From positions 1,482,401 to 1,546,400 of the forward strand of contig CM017560.1 in NCBI GenBank assembly GCA_007844125.1: a DNA stretch of 64,000 bases, given 5' to 3'. This document shows positions 35,285 through 47,057 of this stretch, in pieces; positions within the stretch are counted from its first letter, which is position 1; each line of letters begins with the position of its first letter. Made by a program: the position numbers and the translations under genes. The notes under the pieces are model-generated. The model was not told the DNA's origin. It did no database searches and worked only from the letters and a program-made list of their open reading frames with translations. The stretch comes from Sinonovacula constricta (taxonomy: Eukaryota; Mollusca; Bivalvia; Cardiida; Solecurtidae).

Positions 35285-35405
35285 AATATAGACAAAGCAC
35301 CAAATGGGATAAGACCCTGATCAAAAAGCTCCCAGCCTGGAGCTGTCCTTTCTGGGTCTCTACTATTTGCTTTCGCTTTATAAATATGTGACTAGCAGGC
35401 TAACA
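35285..35405 (+). repeat. Dispersed GATCCTGATCAG repeat copy
   Basis: ACCCTGATCAAAAAGCTCCC, GCCTGGAGCTGTCCTTTCTG, GACTAGCAGGCTAAC. Same block order as 19009-19120 and 42715-42825. Confidence 0.55.
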
Positions 35406-36839
35406 GTTAGACAAAAAGCATAGATCTTGATCACTGCTGAACTGCTGTGTAGTGGGTTGACATGCGTGCATGTCTGCCTGCACTGACTGGGGATATAAAT
35501 CAAGTGTGACAGGTGGAGTGGCCTATAATGCACAGTTACAATTGCTGCTCAGGGTTTGGGGACACAAACTCATTGATACATGCTACAGTAACATTAAGCT
35601 CTTGTCATACAAAGTGTTTTTTGACAATCTGTAAACAGTCACTCCCTGTGAGTATTGGTATACATGTACATGTATGGAACATGGTGAATAATAGAAAAGT
35701 TCTCTAGGACCTTCTTGAAAGTTTTGTAAATACAGTGTATGGTGTGTCTGTCCAGTGTGAACAGTGTTGTTGTCTCGTTAAGCAAGGTAGCTTATTGTTT
35801 CTCCACATGTAAGTATGCTTTATTTCATGTATGCTTAAGTTTAATTGTGTTCTCATACATAATGTTTTAAGTGAGCTATCGCTGTTGGGTGTTTCTTATT
35901 ATCTCTTTAAAGAACCATGCAATCATGCAATGATGATTTAACGGTGGTATCCAACAGTTTGCCTACATCTTATATATGTAACAATATCTGTAAATAAGAA
36001 TGACTGGAATTCCTGCTAAAAATAGACATCGACTTCACAGTGGATGATGTTGATGAACTAAAATATTAATGGTCACATGTTTTTTTTTGGTTTAAAAATA
36101 GCTTCCTGTGCAGCGTGGCTCAGATAGGAAATACATGTTTGTAATGACGATTGTGGCATTATGGTTCACTTTTCACACTTTAGTAGGACATGAATACAAA
36201 ACATGCGCGATCTGTTATGTAACAATGGTTTATTACATTTACAATGTTTAATGAAAATATTTTTGGACCAAACTGTCGGACACCACCTTTATTTGTAACC
36301 TCTATCTATTTATATATATATAAGTTGTAATTTCAGTAATTAAATAAAAAGTTTGATTGAGACTCTTTTGTCCATGTGGATGCCCTTGATATGTCAAATG
36401 TAGAAAATAGGCCCCAGGTGCTGAACCGCCTAGGCTTAATCACTGTCCATAGAAATTGTGTTTATGCAAGTTTATTGTTACTGGCATTTCTCCAATCCTT
36501 AATTTGAATAGCATCCCAGGCCTCGTGTATATTTTCATTACTTACAACTGTGTTGGTGAGTCAACTCTATGGGTTAGTAGTTACAATTGCTCCATCTCAC
36601 ACTGTGGGCCAGGTCTGAATCTCATCAGTGCTGAGAATTGTTTGTTAAGCTCTGCTTTGTTACAAGTGTTAGTCTTAAAAGTATGTATAAATAATATGTC
36701 TGCTTTATGCATCAAGATTAATGTGCTGAATAAAAAACTAGATTATCATGGTTCTACTATATTATAGTATGCCTATACGGGAGTTTATGTTGGTTTGGCT
36801 GATACAACGGAACGATTAAGTTTTGGCAGCATTCAGCTA
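35406..36839. other. Unassigned; weak exon-like segment at 35733-35808
   Basis: GTAAATACAG ends at 35732 and CAT/GTAAGT begins at 35809. The 76 bp between are open in phase 0, but the acceptor has little polypyrimidine. Otherwise AT-rich with no repeats recognised; the 103-codon frame 36456-36767 has no motif. Confidence 0.3.
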
Positions 36840-37236
36840 GTTTTGGTGGAGGAAGACCCCAGTCTGCAAAACAAACAGTGCTCCACAGGTCAGCTGGAAG
36901 ACTGTCCACAAATGGGGTGCTGGTGGTGTTGTGGTAGCATTGCCAATTTGTAACTCCTCTGACTGCTTAGCCTCCCACCGCATTGGTTCAAGTCCCATTC
37001 AGGTCTAGGGACTTAAAGTGGGAAGGTCTTCCAGCTGACCTGCAGTGCACCAGTGGTTCTTCCCACTGAAAACAGCTGGACGTCACTATAATGATCATAA
37101 CTGGTCGCTGTAAAGTATCTCAAAAACAAAACAAAAACAGACTGCCCACAATAGTTTTCTTCCCAACCAGGGCTCAAAGCCATGCATAGGCTGAGGTGTT
37201 GCCAGTGGAAGCTTTAAGTGCTTGCCTTTGGTGCCC
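36840..37236 (-). mobile_element. SINE family A, reverse copy, split by a second SINE
   Basis: The left piece 36840-36911 carries the reversed tail (GGTGGAGGAAGACC, CCACAGGTCAGCTGGAAGA). The right piece 37139-37236 carries the reversed head side (CCAGGGCTCAAAGCC as decayed B-box, GCCTTTGGTGCCCTT). Together they rebuild one reversed element once 36912-37151 is removed. Confidence 0.82.
36899..37151 (+). mobile_element. SINE family A, full-length, with 13-bp target duplication
   Basis: AGACTGTCCACAA (36899-36911) and AGACTGCCCACAA (37139-37151) flank a 227-bp body. The body has GGTGCTGGTGGTGTTGTGGT (tRNA 5' region with A-box), GGTTCAAGTCC (textbook B-box at about 36986), GGTCTTCCAGCTGACC, CACCAGTGGTTCT, ATAATGATCATAACTGGTCG and a CAAAAACAAAACAAAAAC tail. 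This is the best-preserved family A copy here and can serve as the reference. Confidence 0.93.
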
Positions 37237-37849
37237 TTAAGTTTATATGTTGAATGAAATTAAATATCTACTGTATTATACATATTTGATACCATTTCTA
37301 TAGCTGCATGACATGTTTATGCAAGTGTACATGTATATGTTAATCTCATGCATAATGAAACAAAGAATCCTGTTTGTTTGCAGTAGTTATTTCTTAATTT
37401 CCTACCTCAGTATACAGCATGACAATTGTTTTAAATGCTCAAATACAAGAACATCTTGTGTATAAATCTTGTAATTAAAAAACCCAACTCTGTAACATTC
37501 TATACAACACATGAATACTTGTGTGAATCTTAATGACAAATCTTATTGGATTTAAAATATGGTATATAATGTTCACAAATGCAAAACATGTTTCTGCAGC
37601 TCTATATGCATATAATACATCATAATAAATTAACTAACATATAAGGAAAGAGCATTACGTTTATAAATGCAAATCTTGTTTATGCATGTGTATATGCATA
37701 TTATCTATCATGATTAAACTCTGGTATGATAAAAAATAGACAATGATAATCATTTAAAGCATGTTTATGCAAGATAAATTTTGCATATTGGTTGTCTACC
37801 AAAGATTAAAAAAAAGAACATTGTGTTTATGCTAAATATTTAGTTCTTA

Positions 37850-37970
37850 GTCTGCTTAGCATGATTGAATCATACAAATAGTATAGATCCAGGTCAGTCA
37901 GTTGCTGCCGGAGGCTTTCTGATGAGGATCTCCACTATCTACTTTTTTCCATTGTTATGTCTCTTGTCTA
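37850..37970 (+). repeat. Dispersed GATCCTGATCAG repeat copy
   Basis: GTATAGATCCAGGTCAGTCA, CTGATGAGGATCTCCACTAT. Diverged. Confidence 0.5.
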
Positions 37971-38204
37971 GGCATCTATTAAAATATATCCAAGGAATAT
38001 GCATTGAGTATAAACAAAGACTCATTATACATGTAAGGATCTGAGATCATGATAACTGCTATGTATGCCCTGTGTGGGCAGCTTGATGGAGGGGGAGTAA
38101 GTTAACCCTTATCATGCTACATTTAGTTAATTGCAAATCCTGAAGTCTTAATTGCTTATCTTTTCATGCATAAGAGAAAGTTTTTATTGTGAAATACTAA
38201 GCAG

Positions 38205-38310
38205 TAGATAGTGCAGATCCTGAGCAGACAGGTCCCGCAGGAGCTGGCCTATCTGGGTCAGTTTTTGTTGACAAAGCCTGGCCATGACTTGCTTAGCAGG
38301 CTTAGAATAA
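38205..38310 (+). repeat. Dispersed GATCCTGATCAG repeat copy
   Basis: GTGCAGATCCTGAGCAGACA, GGTCCCGCAGGAGCTGGCCT, CCATGACTTGCTTAGCAGGC. It is preceded by AACCCTTATCATGCTACATT at 38105, which also precedes the copies near 58870 and 60015. The 111-codon frame 38211-38546 starts inside it and is not called. Confidence 0.6.
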
Positions 38311-38727
38311 GCTGCATGCTCCAGGCATGTAAAATAATTAGTGATCATGATAGTTTGCAGTGGGGGGAGGGGGATACACCTGTCATAATTTACACCACAT
38401 GCTTACATGGCAGCCTTTTGTTTGTTTGTATTACTGATGGACTGTTGGCTTGGTTTTGTAGGATGAAGGTTAGTCTCCCTTGTCTGCAGGTAAATAGGGC
38501 AGATTGGATTGAACACTTTTTGCAAAGACTTCCATTAAAAATCTAAATCATTGTGTGTAAAGTAATTAGGAAACAAGTTGTTTCAACTTGTTCTTATCCT
38601 TTTTGACATTTCGCTTTCTTGATAGAACCAGAGCTCATATAATAACCACCTGGACCAATGTGCAGTCTTTCAAACAGACTAACATCTTATAATCATTCAG
38701 GATTCAATCCTTGGACCCTTCAATATG

Positions 38728-38927
38728 CATACATGTGAACTTTTTCCTAGGCCAAAGTGGGAAATTTGCACTTGCAAAGTGGGAGATTTGTTATTTTTAT
38801 AAAACAAGGAAGTTACCCGTTTCCAATAAGGAAGATTTCTGAAAATGTCTCAAACACCCCCATTTTCAAATAATTTTCAGTCTTAAGAAAGGGAGTCCCT
38901 CAAAAAGTGGGAGAGTTCATATGTATG
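38728..38927 (+). mobile_element. MITE-like element, 200 bp, copy 2
   Basis: Bounded by CATACATGTGAACT and its near-complement AGTTCATATGTATG (one mismatch). It matches 22548-22755 in the opposite orientation. TSD unclear. Confidence 0.8.
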
Positions 38928-39817
38928 AATATAGCCAATATCACCAGGAAATCATGTACACTCAAAAGATTTATTGTTGGTTGTTGTAATGTGACTAGGT
39001 TGAACAGTCCTTAATAGTTTTGTGACAGCACTTCTGTCACTTTCATTACTTTCATCATTGTCTATAACCATAAATGTTTAGTTTAAAAAAGATTCAACCT
39101 GATGACTGCCTGGACATGTGCTGTAACCAGTGTTAATTGGTTCTTTTTCTGCTTGTTGCATGTGTGTAAATTATCTTTACAAATGACATTGTATCTGTAA
39201 CTTTTGTCCAGTTTAGAATTGAAATTCATACCTGTCATACGAGTCAGATAATGGCAAGAAAATACTGTCATGTATATTCTGAAAATAACTCTTGTCATGT
39301 TACATTTGTCAGTAGTTACCACAAAATCAAAGTAAGTTGCTAATAACCTCAAACAAAGGTCACTTGACATGAGAGGTAGTTCTAGGCTAATTGTTCAGAT
39401 CCTGGTATCTTCATTATTTGCCTAAGCTTGCACAATTTGTGTTGGGCAGGCTTTACAAATCATACTTGCCTGATGAACTTTCACTAAACTCTTCAGTAAG
39501 ATATATTTTGATGTTGATCTTACTGCTGTTATGACCCTTATCAGGTGCATAGCTGCCTGTATGAAGAATACACAGCTGCATACACACTGTCCCTAAACAA
39601 TGAAAACATAACAAAATTTAATCTGCAATAAAATTTTTATCCCAGTAGTGGTAAGTTGTATATATATTACAGTCAACCAGTACCCTTATTATGCACCATG
39701 AAAAGATATGCAAAAAATACTACTTTTCTGAGCTCCTGGTATGGGACAAGTTTTTGTACTCGTATAATTCAAATAAGAACTTTTCCAACAATTCCGTCGT
39801 GTGGACGATCAATAGAT
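38928..39817. other. Unassigned stretch
   Basis: No repeat or RNA gene recognised. The 95-codon minus frame 39083-39370 has no motif. Confidence 0.4.
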
Positions 39818-40588
39818 CTAAGGTGAGCTTTTCTTATATCCCGTCATCGTCTGTCATTCGGTGTCAACAATTTGCTCATGAACATGCTAGAGGCTACAGT
39901 TTTTATCCACTCTTCATCAAACGTGGTCATCACATTTGCCTGGATGAAACCTTGAATGAATTTGTAACTAGGTCACATGGGGTCAAAAACAAGGTCACCA
40001 GGTCAAATCTTAGAAATAGCTTGTGAACACTTTAGAGGCCACATTTATGGTCCAATCTTGACCAAATATGGTCAAAATGTTTGCCTTCATGAAATAATCG
40101 TAGAAGAGTTCTTTATTGGGTCAGGTGTAAAAAAACTTAGAAAAAACTTATGAATACCGGTATGCAAGATGTCACATTTATTGCCCAATCTTCACCAAAC
40201 TTGATCAGAATGTTTGCCTGCATGTAATGTTAGATGTGTTCTTTAAATGGGTCATGTAGGGTCAAAAAGTAGGTCATTAGGTAAAATCTTAGAGAACCCT
40301 TAAGAACACACTAGAGACTACAGTTATGGCCCAATCTTCACTAAATCTAGCCAGAATGTTTGCCTGCATGAAATCTTGGCCCAGTTCATAACTTGGTCAT
40401 GTGGATTCAGTACGTCACTAGGTAAAATTCTAGAAAATGTTATCAGCCCAGTGTCCATGCTAGTGGTCCAGTCTTCACCATAGATTTCTAAAGTAAATAA
40501 CTCCTAATTACTTGATGCCAGATATGAGCCTACAAAAAGCCGGTGTCCTCAAGTTTGCTATTTAGGGCCACTATGGCCCTCTTGTTTG
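39818..40588 (+). mobile_element. Helentron/pearl-like element, old copy with decayed 145-bp units
   Basis: Starts near AGGTGAGCTTTTCTTATATC and CCGTCATCGTCTGTCATTCG, ends TATTTAGGGCCACTATGGCCCTCTTGTTT. Four to five diverged units match those of 43196-44937 (TGAACAC..TAGAGGCCAC, CCCAATCTTCACCAAA, GAATGTTTGCCTGCATGAAA, GGTCA..TGGGGTCAAAAA). The 111-codon frame 39691-40026 overlaps it and is not a gene. Confidence 0.8.
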
Positions 40589-41502
40589 TGTTGAGTAGCC
40601 CCTTTATTGGAAATAAAGAAGAATGTCATGCTTTATTGCAATTTCTGTTTTAATATTAAAGTGTCGGAAAGTGTCTGTAACGTAACATTTTCATTTAAAT
40701 TTAGTTATATCTTGATATCACAACCTCCCCAGAAGCCAACAAGCATGATCTAGATTAATTTATTTATTTTCTTATTGCATTACATCAGTTCAACTTATTC
40801 CAGTGGAACCATTTGTCTGTTGCAGTACCTTAAAATGGTTTAAATGCAATCTTTGTTTTTTCCAAATCATGACATTTTATTTTAAGACATGGTGATGAAA
40901 GTTATGCCTGCTTAAAACAAGTGTTTTATTTCTCAAAATTGTGTGGATTATATTTTGCATAAACAGTCATAACCAGAAAATTGGCAGATGTGTTTTAGAA
41001 GCTTCTCTATTGTGGAAACAATTAATATTTTGTGCTTAAATTCTTGTTTTAATATTTTAGTGTCTGAAACATTCTATTTTACTGCAAATCTTGTTATATC
41101 TTAATACTTTAATCTTTCTAGAATCCAGCATGTATGCTGTAAAAAAACAACACAAAATATTGCAGGGGGTGGGTGGTTGGAGGAAGTATGCTTCCTGGCC
41201 CCACTCCTTCATGTCCAAGCAGCCATACTACACATCATATCATGCCTAACTATGCACCTGCTTATGCACATGTAGCTGGTAGACATTTTGTTCCTTGCTT
41301 GGTATTAATTCTTCTGTCTTTATGAAGTAGTTTTGCAGTAGCATGCTATTGGTGTGTTAATAAGGTTTGCCTGTATTGGCCAGGCTTCTGTAGCACGGAT
41401 GCTAGCAATTAATTCAGGCCAACAAAGATTTACTGTTGGCAGTCAGAATTAGATGGTAAGGATTAGGAAATGCATACTTTCAATCTTTTTCTCCCCTTGC
41501 AG
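40589..41502. other. Unassigned stretch ending in a strong polypyrimidine tract
   Basis: AT-rich, no repeats recognised. It ends TTCAATCTTTTTCTCCCC plus TTGCAG at 41502, the strongest acceptor seen in this half of the window. Confidence 0.4.
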
Positions 41503-41660
41503 TGAATGGCATCCTCTGTATTACATTGCTGGCCTTCCTTTACAAATGGATTAAAGGCTGGAAGAAATGTTTCCATTATTACAGCCTGGCAAAAAAAGAA
41601 GAGAGGTGTGGAGACATGGCTAGAATAAGAAAGCCAAGGAATTTGACCAATGTTCTGTAG
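41503..41660 (+). other. Candidate terminal coding exon (unproven)
   Basis: After the strong acceptor at 41502, phase 1 gives 51 open codons to a TAG at 41658-41660. The peptide begins with a hydrophobic, membrane-like stretch (ILCITLLAFLYKWI) followed by a basic and cysteine-containing tail (KGWKKC, KKEERCGDMARIRKPR). A single-pass or tail-anchored arrangement would fit, but no family is recognised. No good donor precedes the stop and no clear AATAAA follows closely. Chance cannot be excluded. Confidence 0.28.
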
Positions 41661-42264
41661 ATGGCATTTTGACAATAGAATTCATGGCTGCCACTCAGAC
41701 CCAGTAACAAACCTTGCCAAGACAAAAATGTGGATTTGCAAATGAAATATTTTAGACACTCTCATTCATGAGCTTGTTATTTTTTACTGAAATAGGAAAA
41801 AAACCCAACACCATTTGATCTAATTTATCAAGACAGTGTAAGATCTGAGCTAATCATAAGTGATATTGTCCCTGTTGCAGTCTCTATGTTATCATCATGT
41901 ATGTGACCATTTGTCATGAGATGTTACTGGCAGTTGTACATCCTGGTGGATTGGAGATCAACCACTACCTAGCCTAATTGATTGCTACCATTCTAATTGA
42001 TATGGGTTAAATGGTTTTTATGGTTAAATGGTCCAAAAAAAGGAATATTGTTGATGTGCTGAAATGTCAAACTCCATGTTCAAGACATGTTTTTTTTCTA
42101 TGAAGTCAATTCAGAGTAATATTCTATTTGCTTTTGCTACTGGGAATGACATTTATCTGTGGAAATACATGACACATTGGCATACTTTGTTTGTTTTTAT
42201 TATTAGATACATCACAGCAACACATAATGGTCTTTATGTTGTGACCCTTGGTTATTATTGGTAA

Positions 42265-42345
42265 AGAAAGACTTTAGACAAATGTTTGGGTATCACCGCT
42301 GGTCAGCTGGAAGACCTCCCATGTAAAAATCTTCCCCCAACCTGC
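42265..42345 (-). mobile_element. SINE family A tail fragment, reverse
   Basis: GACAAATGTTTGGGTATCAC, GGTCAGCTGGAAGACCTCCC. The 60-codon minus and 90-codon plus frames here are built partly on it. Confidence 0.6.
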
Positions 42346-42714
42346 ACCCATGCTATCAAAGGCTATGGGTTCAGAGAAGGCGTGTTCAGTTGGTGGGACT
42401 GTAAACTTACACAAAAAACATTTATAAAAGATATGTTCAAGGAAGGTATCACACACATTAAAAGAGTAGCCAAGGGAGGTTACTTCTGTGATGTTTTAGT
42501 TTTGGTCAATCAGGCCTTTGTGTCAACATTGTGTGAAAACTCAGACTTGGTTGTCTAGTCTGTGTCTGCAGTCACATAAAGGAGAGTATAGAGTGAAGCT
42601 GTGTTGTGGCTGGTATGAAGTCCCAGAGATAACACGCTCCCTGCTCCTTTAAGTCTCTTATCCTTATTTTATGTAATGTGCATGTACAGAAGGCATTCAT
42701 GCATGCTGCTTAAG

Positions 42715-42825
42715 TCTTGGGATGAAAAAAATGTGCAGATTCTGATCAGGAAGCTCCCAGCAGGAGCCCACTTATCTCCATCTTTGCTATTTGCCAGGGC
42801 CTGATCAACTAGTGCTTAGCACATA
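42715..42825 (+). repeat. Dispersed GATCCTGATCAG repeat copy
   Basis: GTGCAGATTCTGATCAGGAA, GCTCCCAGCAGGAGCCCACT, GGGCCTGATCAACTAGTGCT. Confidence 0.6.
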
Positions 42826-43086
42826 ATAGAGATAAGACTGATGGTATAGAAAATTGCTGAAAGTTTTATCAGATCAGCCAGGGCCAGGATGTTGAATATA
42901 ATACATTTAATTAGTGTGATAATGCTTGGCAGAAATGGTTAACAAACTATATGTAGATGCAAGTTGTTGGCTGTTAATTATGCATGTGTGCATTGTGTCT
43001 GTTTAGGTGAGTCCATTTAATTTTTTTTATATGTGAGCAATATTTGTTATTTTTTAGAATGAAATGGATAAAGTTTCTAATCCTTT

Positions 43087-45225
43087 TTTAGCTCACCTGA
43101 GCACAACGTGCTCAAGGGGAGCTTTTGTGATACCGCTTCGTCCGTCGTCCGGCGTCCGTCGTTCGTCGTCCGTCATTCGTCGTCAACATTTACCTTGTGA
43201 ACACACTAGAGACCACATTTATTGCCCAATCTTCACCAAACTTGGTCAGAATGTTTGTCTACATGAAATCTTGGATGAGTTCGTAACTGGGTCACGTGGG
43301 GTCAAAAAGTAGGACACTAGGTCAAATCTTAGAAAAAGCTTGTGAACACACTAGAGGCCACATTTATAGCCCAATCTTCACCAAACTTGGTCAGAATGTT
43401 TGTCTACATGAAATCTTGGATGAGTTCGTAACTGGGTCACGTGGGGTCAAAAAAGTAGGTCACTAGGTCAAATCTTAGAAAAAGATTGTGAACACACTAG
43501 AGGCCATATTTATAGCCCAATCTTCACCAAACTTGGTCAGAATGTTTGTCTACATGAAATCTTGGATGAGTTCGTTATTGGGTCTCGTGGGGTCAAAAAG
43601 TAGGTCACTAGGTCAAATCTTAGAAAAAGCTTGTGAACACACTAGAGGCCACATTTATAGCCCAATCTTTACCAAACTTGGTCAGAATGTTTGTCTGCAT
43701 AAAATCTTGGATGAGTTCGTAACTGGGTCACGTGGGGTCAAAAAGTAGGTCACTAGGTCAAATCTTAGAAAAAGCTTGTGAACACACTAGAGGCCACATT
43801 TATAGCCCAATCTTCACCAAACGTGGTCAGAATGTTTGTCTGCATGAAATCTTGGATGAGTTCGTAACTGGGTCACGTGGGGTCAAAAAGTAGGTCACTA
43901 GGTCAAATCTTAGAAAAAGCTTGTGAACACACTAGAGGCCACATTTATAGCCCAATCTTCACCAAACTTGGTCAGAATGTTTGTCTACATGAAATCTTGG
44001 ATGAGTTCGTAACTGGGTCACGTGGGGTCAAAAAGTAGGTCACTAGGTCAAATCTTAGAAAAAGATTGTGAACACACTAGAGGCCATATTTATAGCCCAA
44101 TCTTCACCAAACTTGGTCAGAATGTTTGTCTACATGAAATCTTGGATGAGTTCGTTATTGGGTCTCGTGGGGTCAAAAAGTAGGTCACTAGGTCAAATCT
44201 TAGAAAAAGCTTGTGAACACACTAGAGGCCACATTTATAGCCCAATCTTTACCAAACTTGGTCAGAATGTTTGTCTGCATAAAATCTTGGATGAGTTCGT
44301 AACTGGGTCACGTGGGGTCAAAAAGTAGGTCACTAGGTCAAATCTTAGAAAAAGCTTGTGAACACACTAGAGGCCACATTTATAGCCCAATCTTCACCAA
44401 ACGTGGTCAGAATGTTTGTCTGCATGAAATCTTGGATGAGTTCGTAACTGGGTCACGTGGGGTCAAAAAGTAGGTCACTAGGTCAAATCTTAGAAAAGGC
44501 TTGTGAACACACTAGAGGCCACATTTATAGCCCAATCTTCACCAAACTTGGTTAGAATGTTTGTCTGCATGAAATCTTGGATGAGTTCGTAACTGGGTCA
44601 CGTTGGGTCAAAAAGTAGGTCACTAGGTCAAATCTTAGAAAAAGCTTGTGAACACACTAGAGGCCACATTTATAGCCCAATCTTCACCAAACTTGGTCAG
44701 AATGTTTGTCTGCATGAAATCTTGGATGAGTTTGTAACTGGGTCATGTGGGGTTAAAAAGTAGATCACTAGGTCAAATCTTAGAAAAAGCTTGTGAACAC
44801 ACTAGAGGCCACATTTATAGTCCAATCTTCACCAAACTTGGTCATAATGTTTGTCAACATGAAATCTTGGATGAGTTTGTTATTGGGTCTCGTGGGGTCA
44901 TAAAGTAGGTCACTAGGTCAAATTTTAGAAAAAGCTTGTGAAAACACTTAAGAGGCTACATTGATGGCCCAGTCTTCACCAAACTTGACAATCATGTTTG
45001 CCAGTATGAAATCTTACATATGTTTTGAAGTGAGTCATGTGGATTCAGTAGGTTACTTGGTAAAATTCTAGAAAATGTTATCAACCCAGTGGCCACACTA
45101 ATGGTTCAATCTTCACCAAAGATTTCTTAAGTAAATTACTCGTAATTACTTAATGCCAGATTTAACCCTACGTAAAGCTTGTGTCATCAGGTGAGCGATT
45201 AAGGGCCATCATGGCCCTTTTGTTT
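43087..45225 (+). mobile_element. Helentron/pearl-like element, 2.1 kb, young
   Basis: Opens TTTTTTAGCTCACCTGAGCA with a GAGCACAACGTGCTC hairpin and a GTCCGTCGTCCG-rich leader; closes TCAGGTGAGCGATTAAGGGC, CATCATGGCCCTTTTGTTT. GCTCACCTGA at the start and TCAGGTGAGC near the end form a short inverted pair, and a GGGCCAT/ATGGCCC hairpin sits just before the 3' end. Short inverted subterminal repeats, a 3' hairpin and a core of tandem units are the recognised layout of Helentron-associated non-autonomous elements (mollusc pearl/CvE group); placement there is inference. No Rep/helicase coding sequence is present. Confidence 0.82.
43196..44940 (+). repeat. 145-bp tandem array inside the pearl-like element, 12 copies
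   Basis: Unit starts (at TGTGAACACACTAGAGGCCA) fall at 43196, 43341, 43487, then every 145 bp to 44792, with a thirteenth decayed unit from 44937. Four consecutive units (about 43341-43921) recur as 43922-44501 with the same private variants (GGCCATATTT, TCTTTACC, ACGTGGTC, GGGTCTCG), a 580-bp higher-order duplication. Identical 86-codon frames at 43488 and 44068 result from it and are not genes. Confidence 0.96.
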
Positions 45226-46031
45226 ATTGATGTGTCTTTTATGTTATGTTCCAACTCTTGTCAGTCTTATCATCAAGTAATAGGTTTTCTCCCAATAAAC
45301 GAACATTTGGTCATTTTTAAATGTTATGGTGTTTTTATTGCATATATTTAAAAGTTTTATTCCCGTGAACTCAGCTTTATTATTGTTTTCTTCAAACAAA
45401 GGCATTTACAAATTTATTATGTAAAATGCTACACATTTTGAGAATAACTTTATGTATGAAAAATACTGTCTGCATTTTGTCTGTAATTAAAGATAAACAT
45501 AAAATAATTGATGATAAATTTTTGTTATCATTAAGTGAAAATCTAGTAATACACAGTGTGGCATTATTAAATTATTGAAATGTGTTAGAGCAAAGTCACT
45601 GAAATTGGGACTGTTGTATACCATTGAATTCTAACCTTTGATGTAAATGCCATGAGCCTTGAGTTATACTGCTGTTATTCTGTTTGGTGATTGGTCTGCA
45701 TTAGTATGCTTCATTTGCCCTTCAACAAGTGGTTAGAAGATGTATGCCAAACAAGTTGTTACCTCATGTATGGGGAGCATAACCAGCTAATGCAGCCCAT
45801 AATAAACGATAGAGGTTAACCATGTTGAGAACCGAGCAAGTATGCCTGTTATTACTATTTATTATTCCTTCACTAGGGAACCTCTGACTTAATAGGAAAC
45901 ATCCTTCTGCTGGTGTTTATATGTTTGTTATCAATCACTGCCCCTGATTGGTGTTTGTTTTTACTATGGTTATAGATTAAAAACATGAACCGGTATGGAA
46001 TAAACACAGGTAAAAACAATTGGATAAATAG
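45226..46031. other. Unassigned stretch
   Basis: AT-rich, no features recognised. Confidence 0.4.
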
Positions 46032-46174
46032 AGAATACCAGGTTAGTGTTGATATAGATAAATGTTATCATGCGAGGCTAAGAAAATCAGAAAGCACGAG
46101 GCTTGCCGAGCGCTTTCTGTTTTTTGGGACGAGCATGATAACATTTATCTATATCAACACTAACCTGGTATTCT
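46032..46174. repeat. Perfect 42-bp inverted repeat (long hairpin)
   Basis: The left arm 46032-46073 (AGAATACCAGGTTAGTGTTG...) and right arm 46133-46174 are exact complements. The 59-bp spacer holds a second inverted pair, CAGAAAGC (46088) and GCTTTCTG (46112), around CGAGGCTTGCCGAG. Perfect arms in AT-rich DNA suggest a recent foldback or palindromic transposon end. It starts right beside the TTTTATCCCACCATC end of the candidate element to its right. Confidence 0.95.
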
Positions 46175-46874
46175 TTTTATCCCACCATCAACAGCTTTTC
46201 AAAGGGAAACATTTAAACTTACCGCTACTGCTCCTCCCTTACATGATCTGACATTCCAATGCAATACACGAAATTCATGCGCAAGCAATAGAGTAATTCG
46301 GCTATAAGAAATAGTTCTATGTGACAATAAAAAATAAGACAATAAACATGTTATTTCTTTTATTTTATTTGCGCTATACATAAGGTTGTAATTTTATTGA
46401 TTACGATAACTAAAAATAATGGTTAGAAAAAAAGAACAACAAAAATCACACCCTCGTGTAAAGTTATACATGTAGTGTGTAATGTCAAGGCCGTGTAACA
46501 TTAAAGTTGCTACGCACTTGGCATTAAGAAACGCGAATTACATTCAAGGTTTGTGTGTGTTTGTGGATGTAACAAACAGTAGCTCATGGATTTTAATTGT
46601 TGATGACATTGAAATTATGAACATTGAATATAGCGCTTTAAAATTTCGAAGATAGTTGTGTTTTTGACAGGGTGACTTGCGAAATTTGGAGAAATGTTGG
46701 GATTGGAGGTGGTGGGTTGGTGTTCATGTTTAAGTCTAGAAACTGGGATTTTTAGCACATTTGTCCAGATCTGTGCAGTCAGCTGTGTTTGGTTCGACTA
46801 AAGATCGAACTCTATCTAAACCATTTTAATGTTCATCATGTAACGACATTTGATCATCAGGGTCTGCCCTAAGA

Positions 46875-47057
46875 TTAGACAGATTCAAGATCAATTTCCT
46901 TCTCAAAAATGTTCAGATTAAAGCCAGATTTTGCCTCGAAATCCTCATAGCTCATCTCTTCAACACTGCTTAGGTTTTTACACGATTCTTCATCGTATTC
47001 TTTCAATTCACACTAAATATTAACATCAAAACAACGGTGACTCGCATGATCTGACAT
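46875..47057 (-). pseudogene. Acidic 60-codon frame broken by one in-frame TAG
   Basis: The ATG is at 47057-47055 and the final TAA at 46877-46875; codon 15 is TAG (47015-47013). The part after the TAG is strongly protein-like: KEYDEESCKNL, VEEMSYEDFEAKSGF, IFEKEIDLESV, rich in Glu and Asp. ATGTCAGATCATG at its start recurs at 46246-46234, there followed by GTAAGG, a possible donor. It may be a remnant of the transposon gene of the candidate composite element, or a host exon whose TTTAG at the break is a splice acceptor. No family recognised. Confidence 0.35.

Noticed and set aside
43488..44328. Two identical 86-codon frames suggesting duplicated genes
   Set aside because: They lie in the 145-bp units and are identical because of the 580-bp block duplication.
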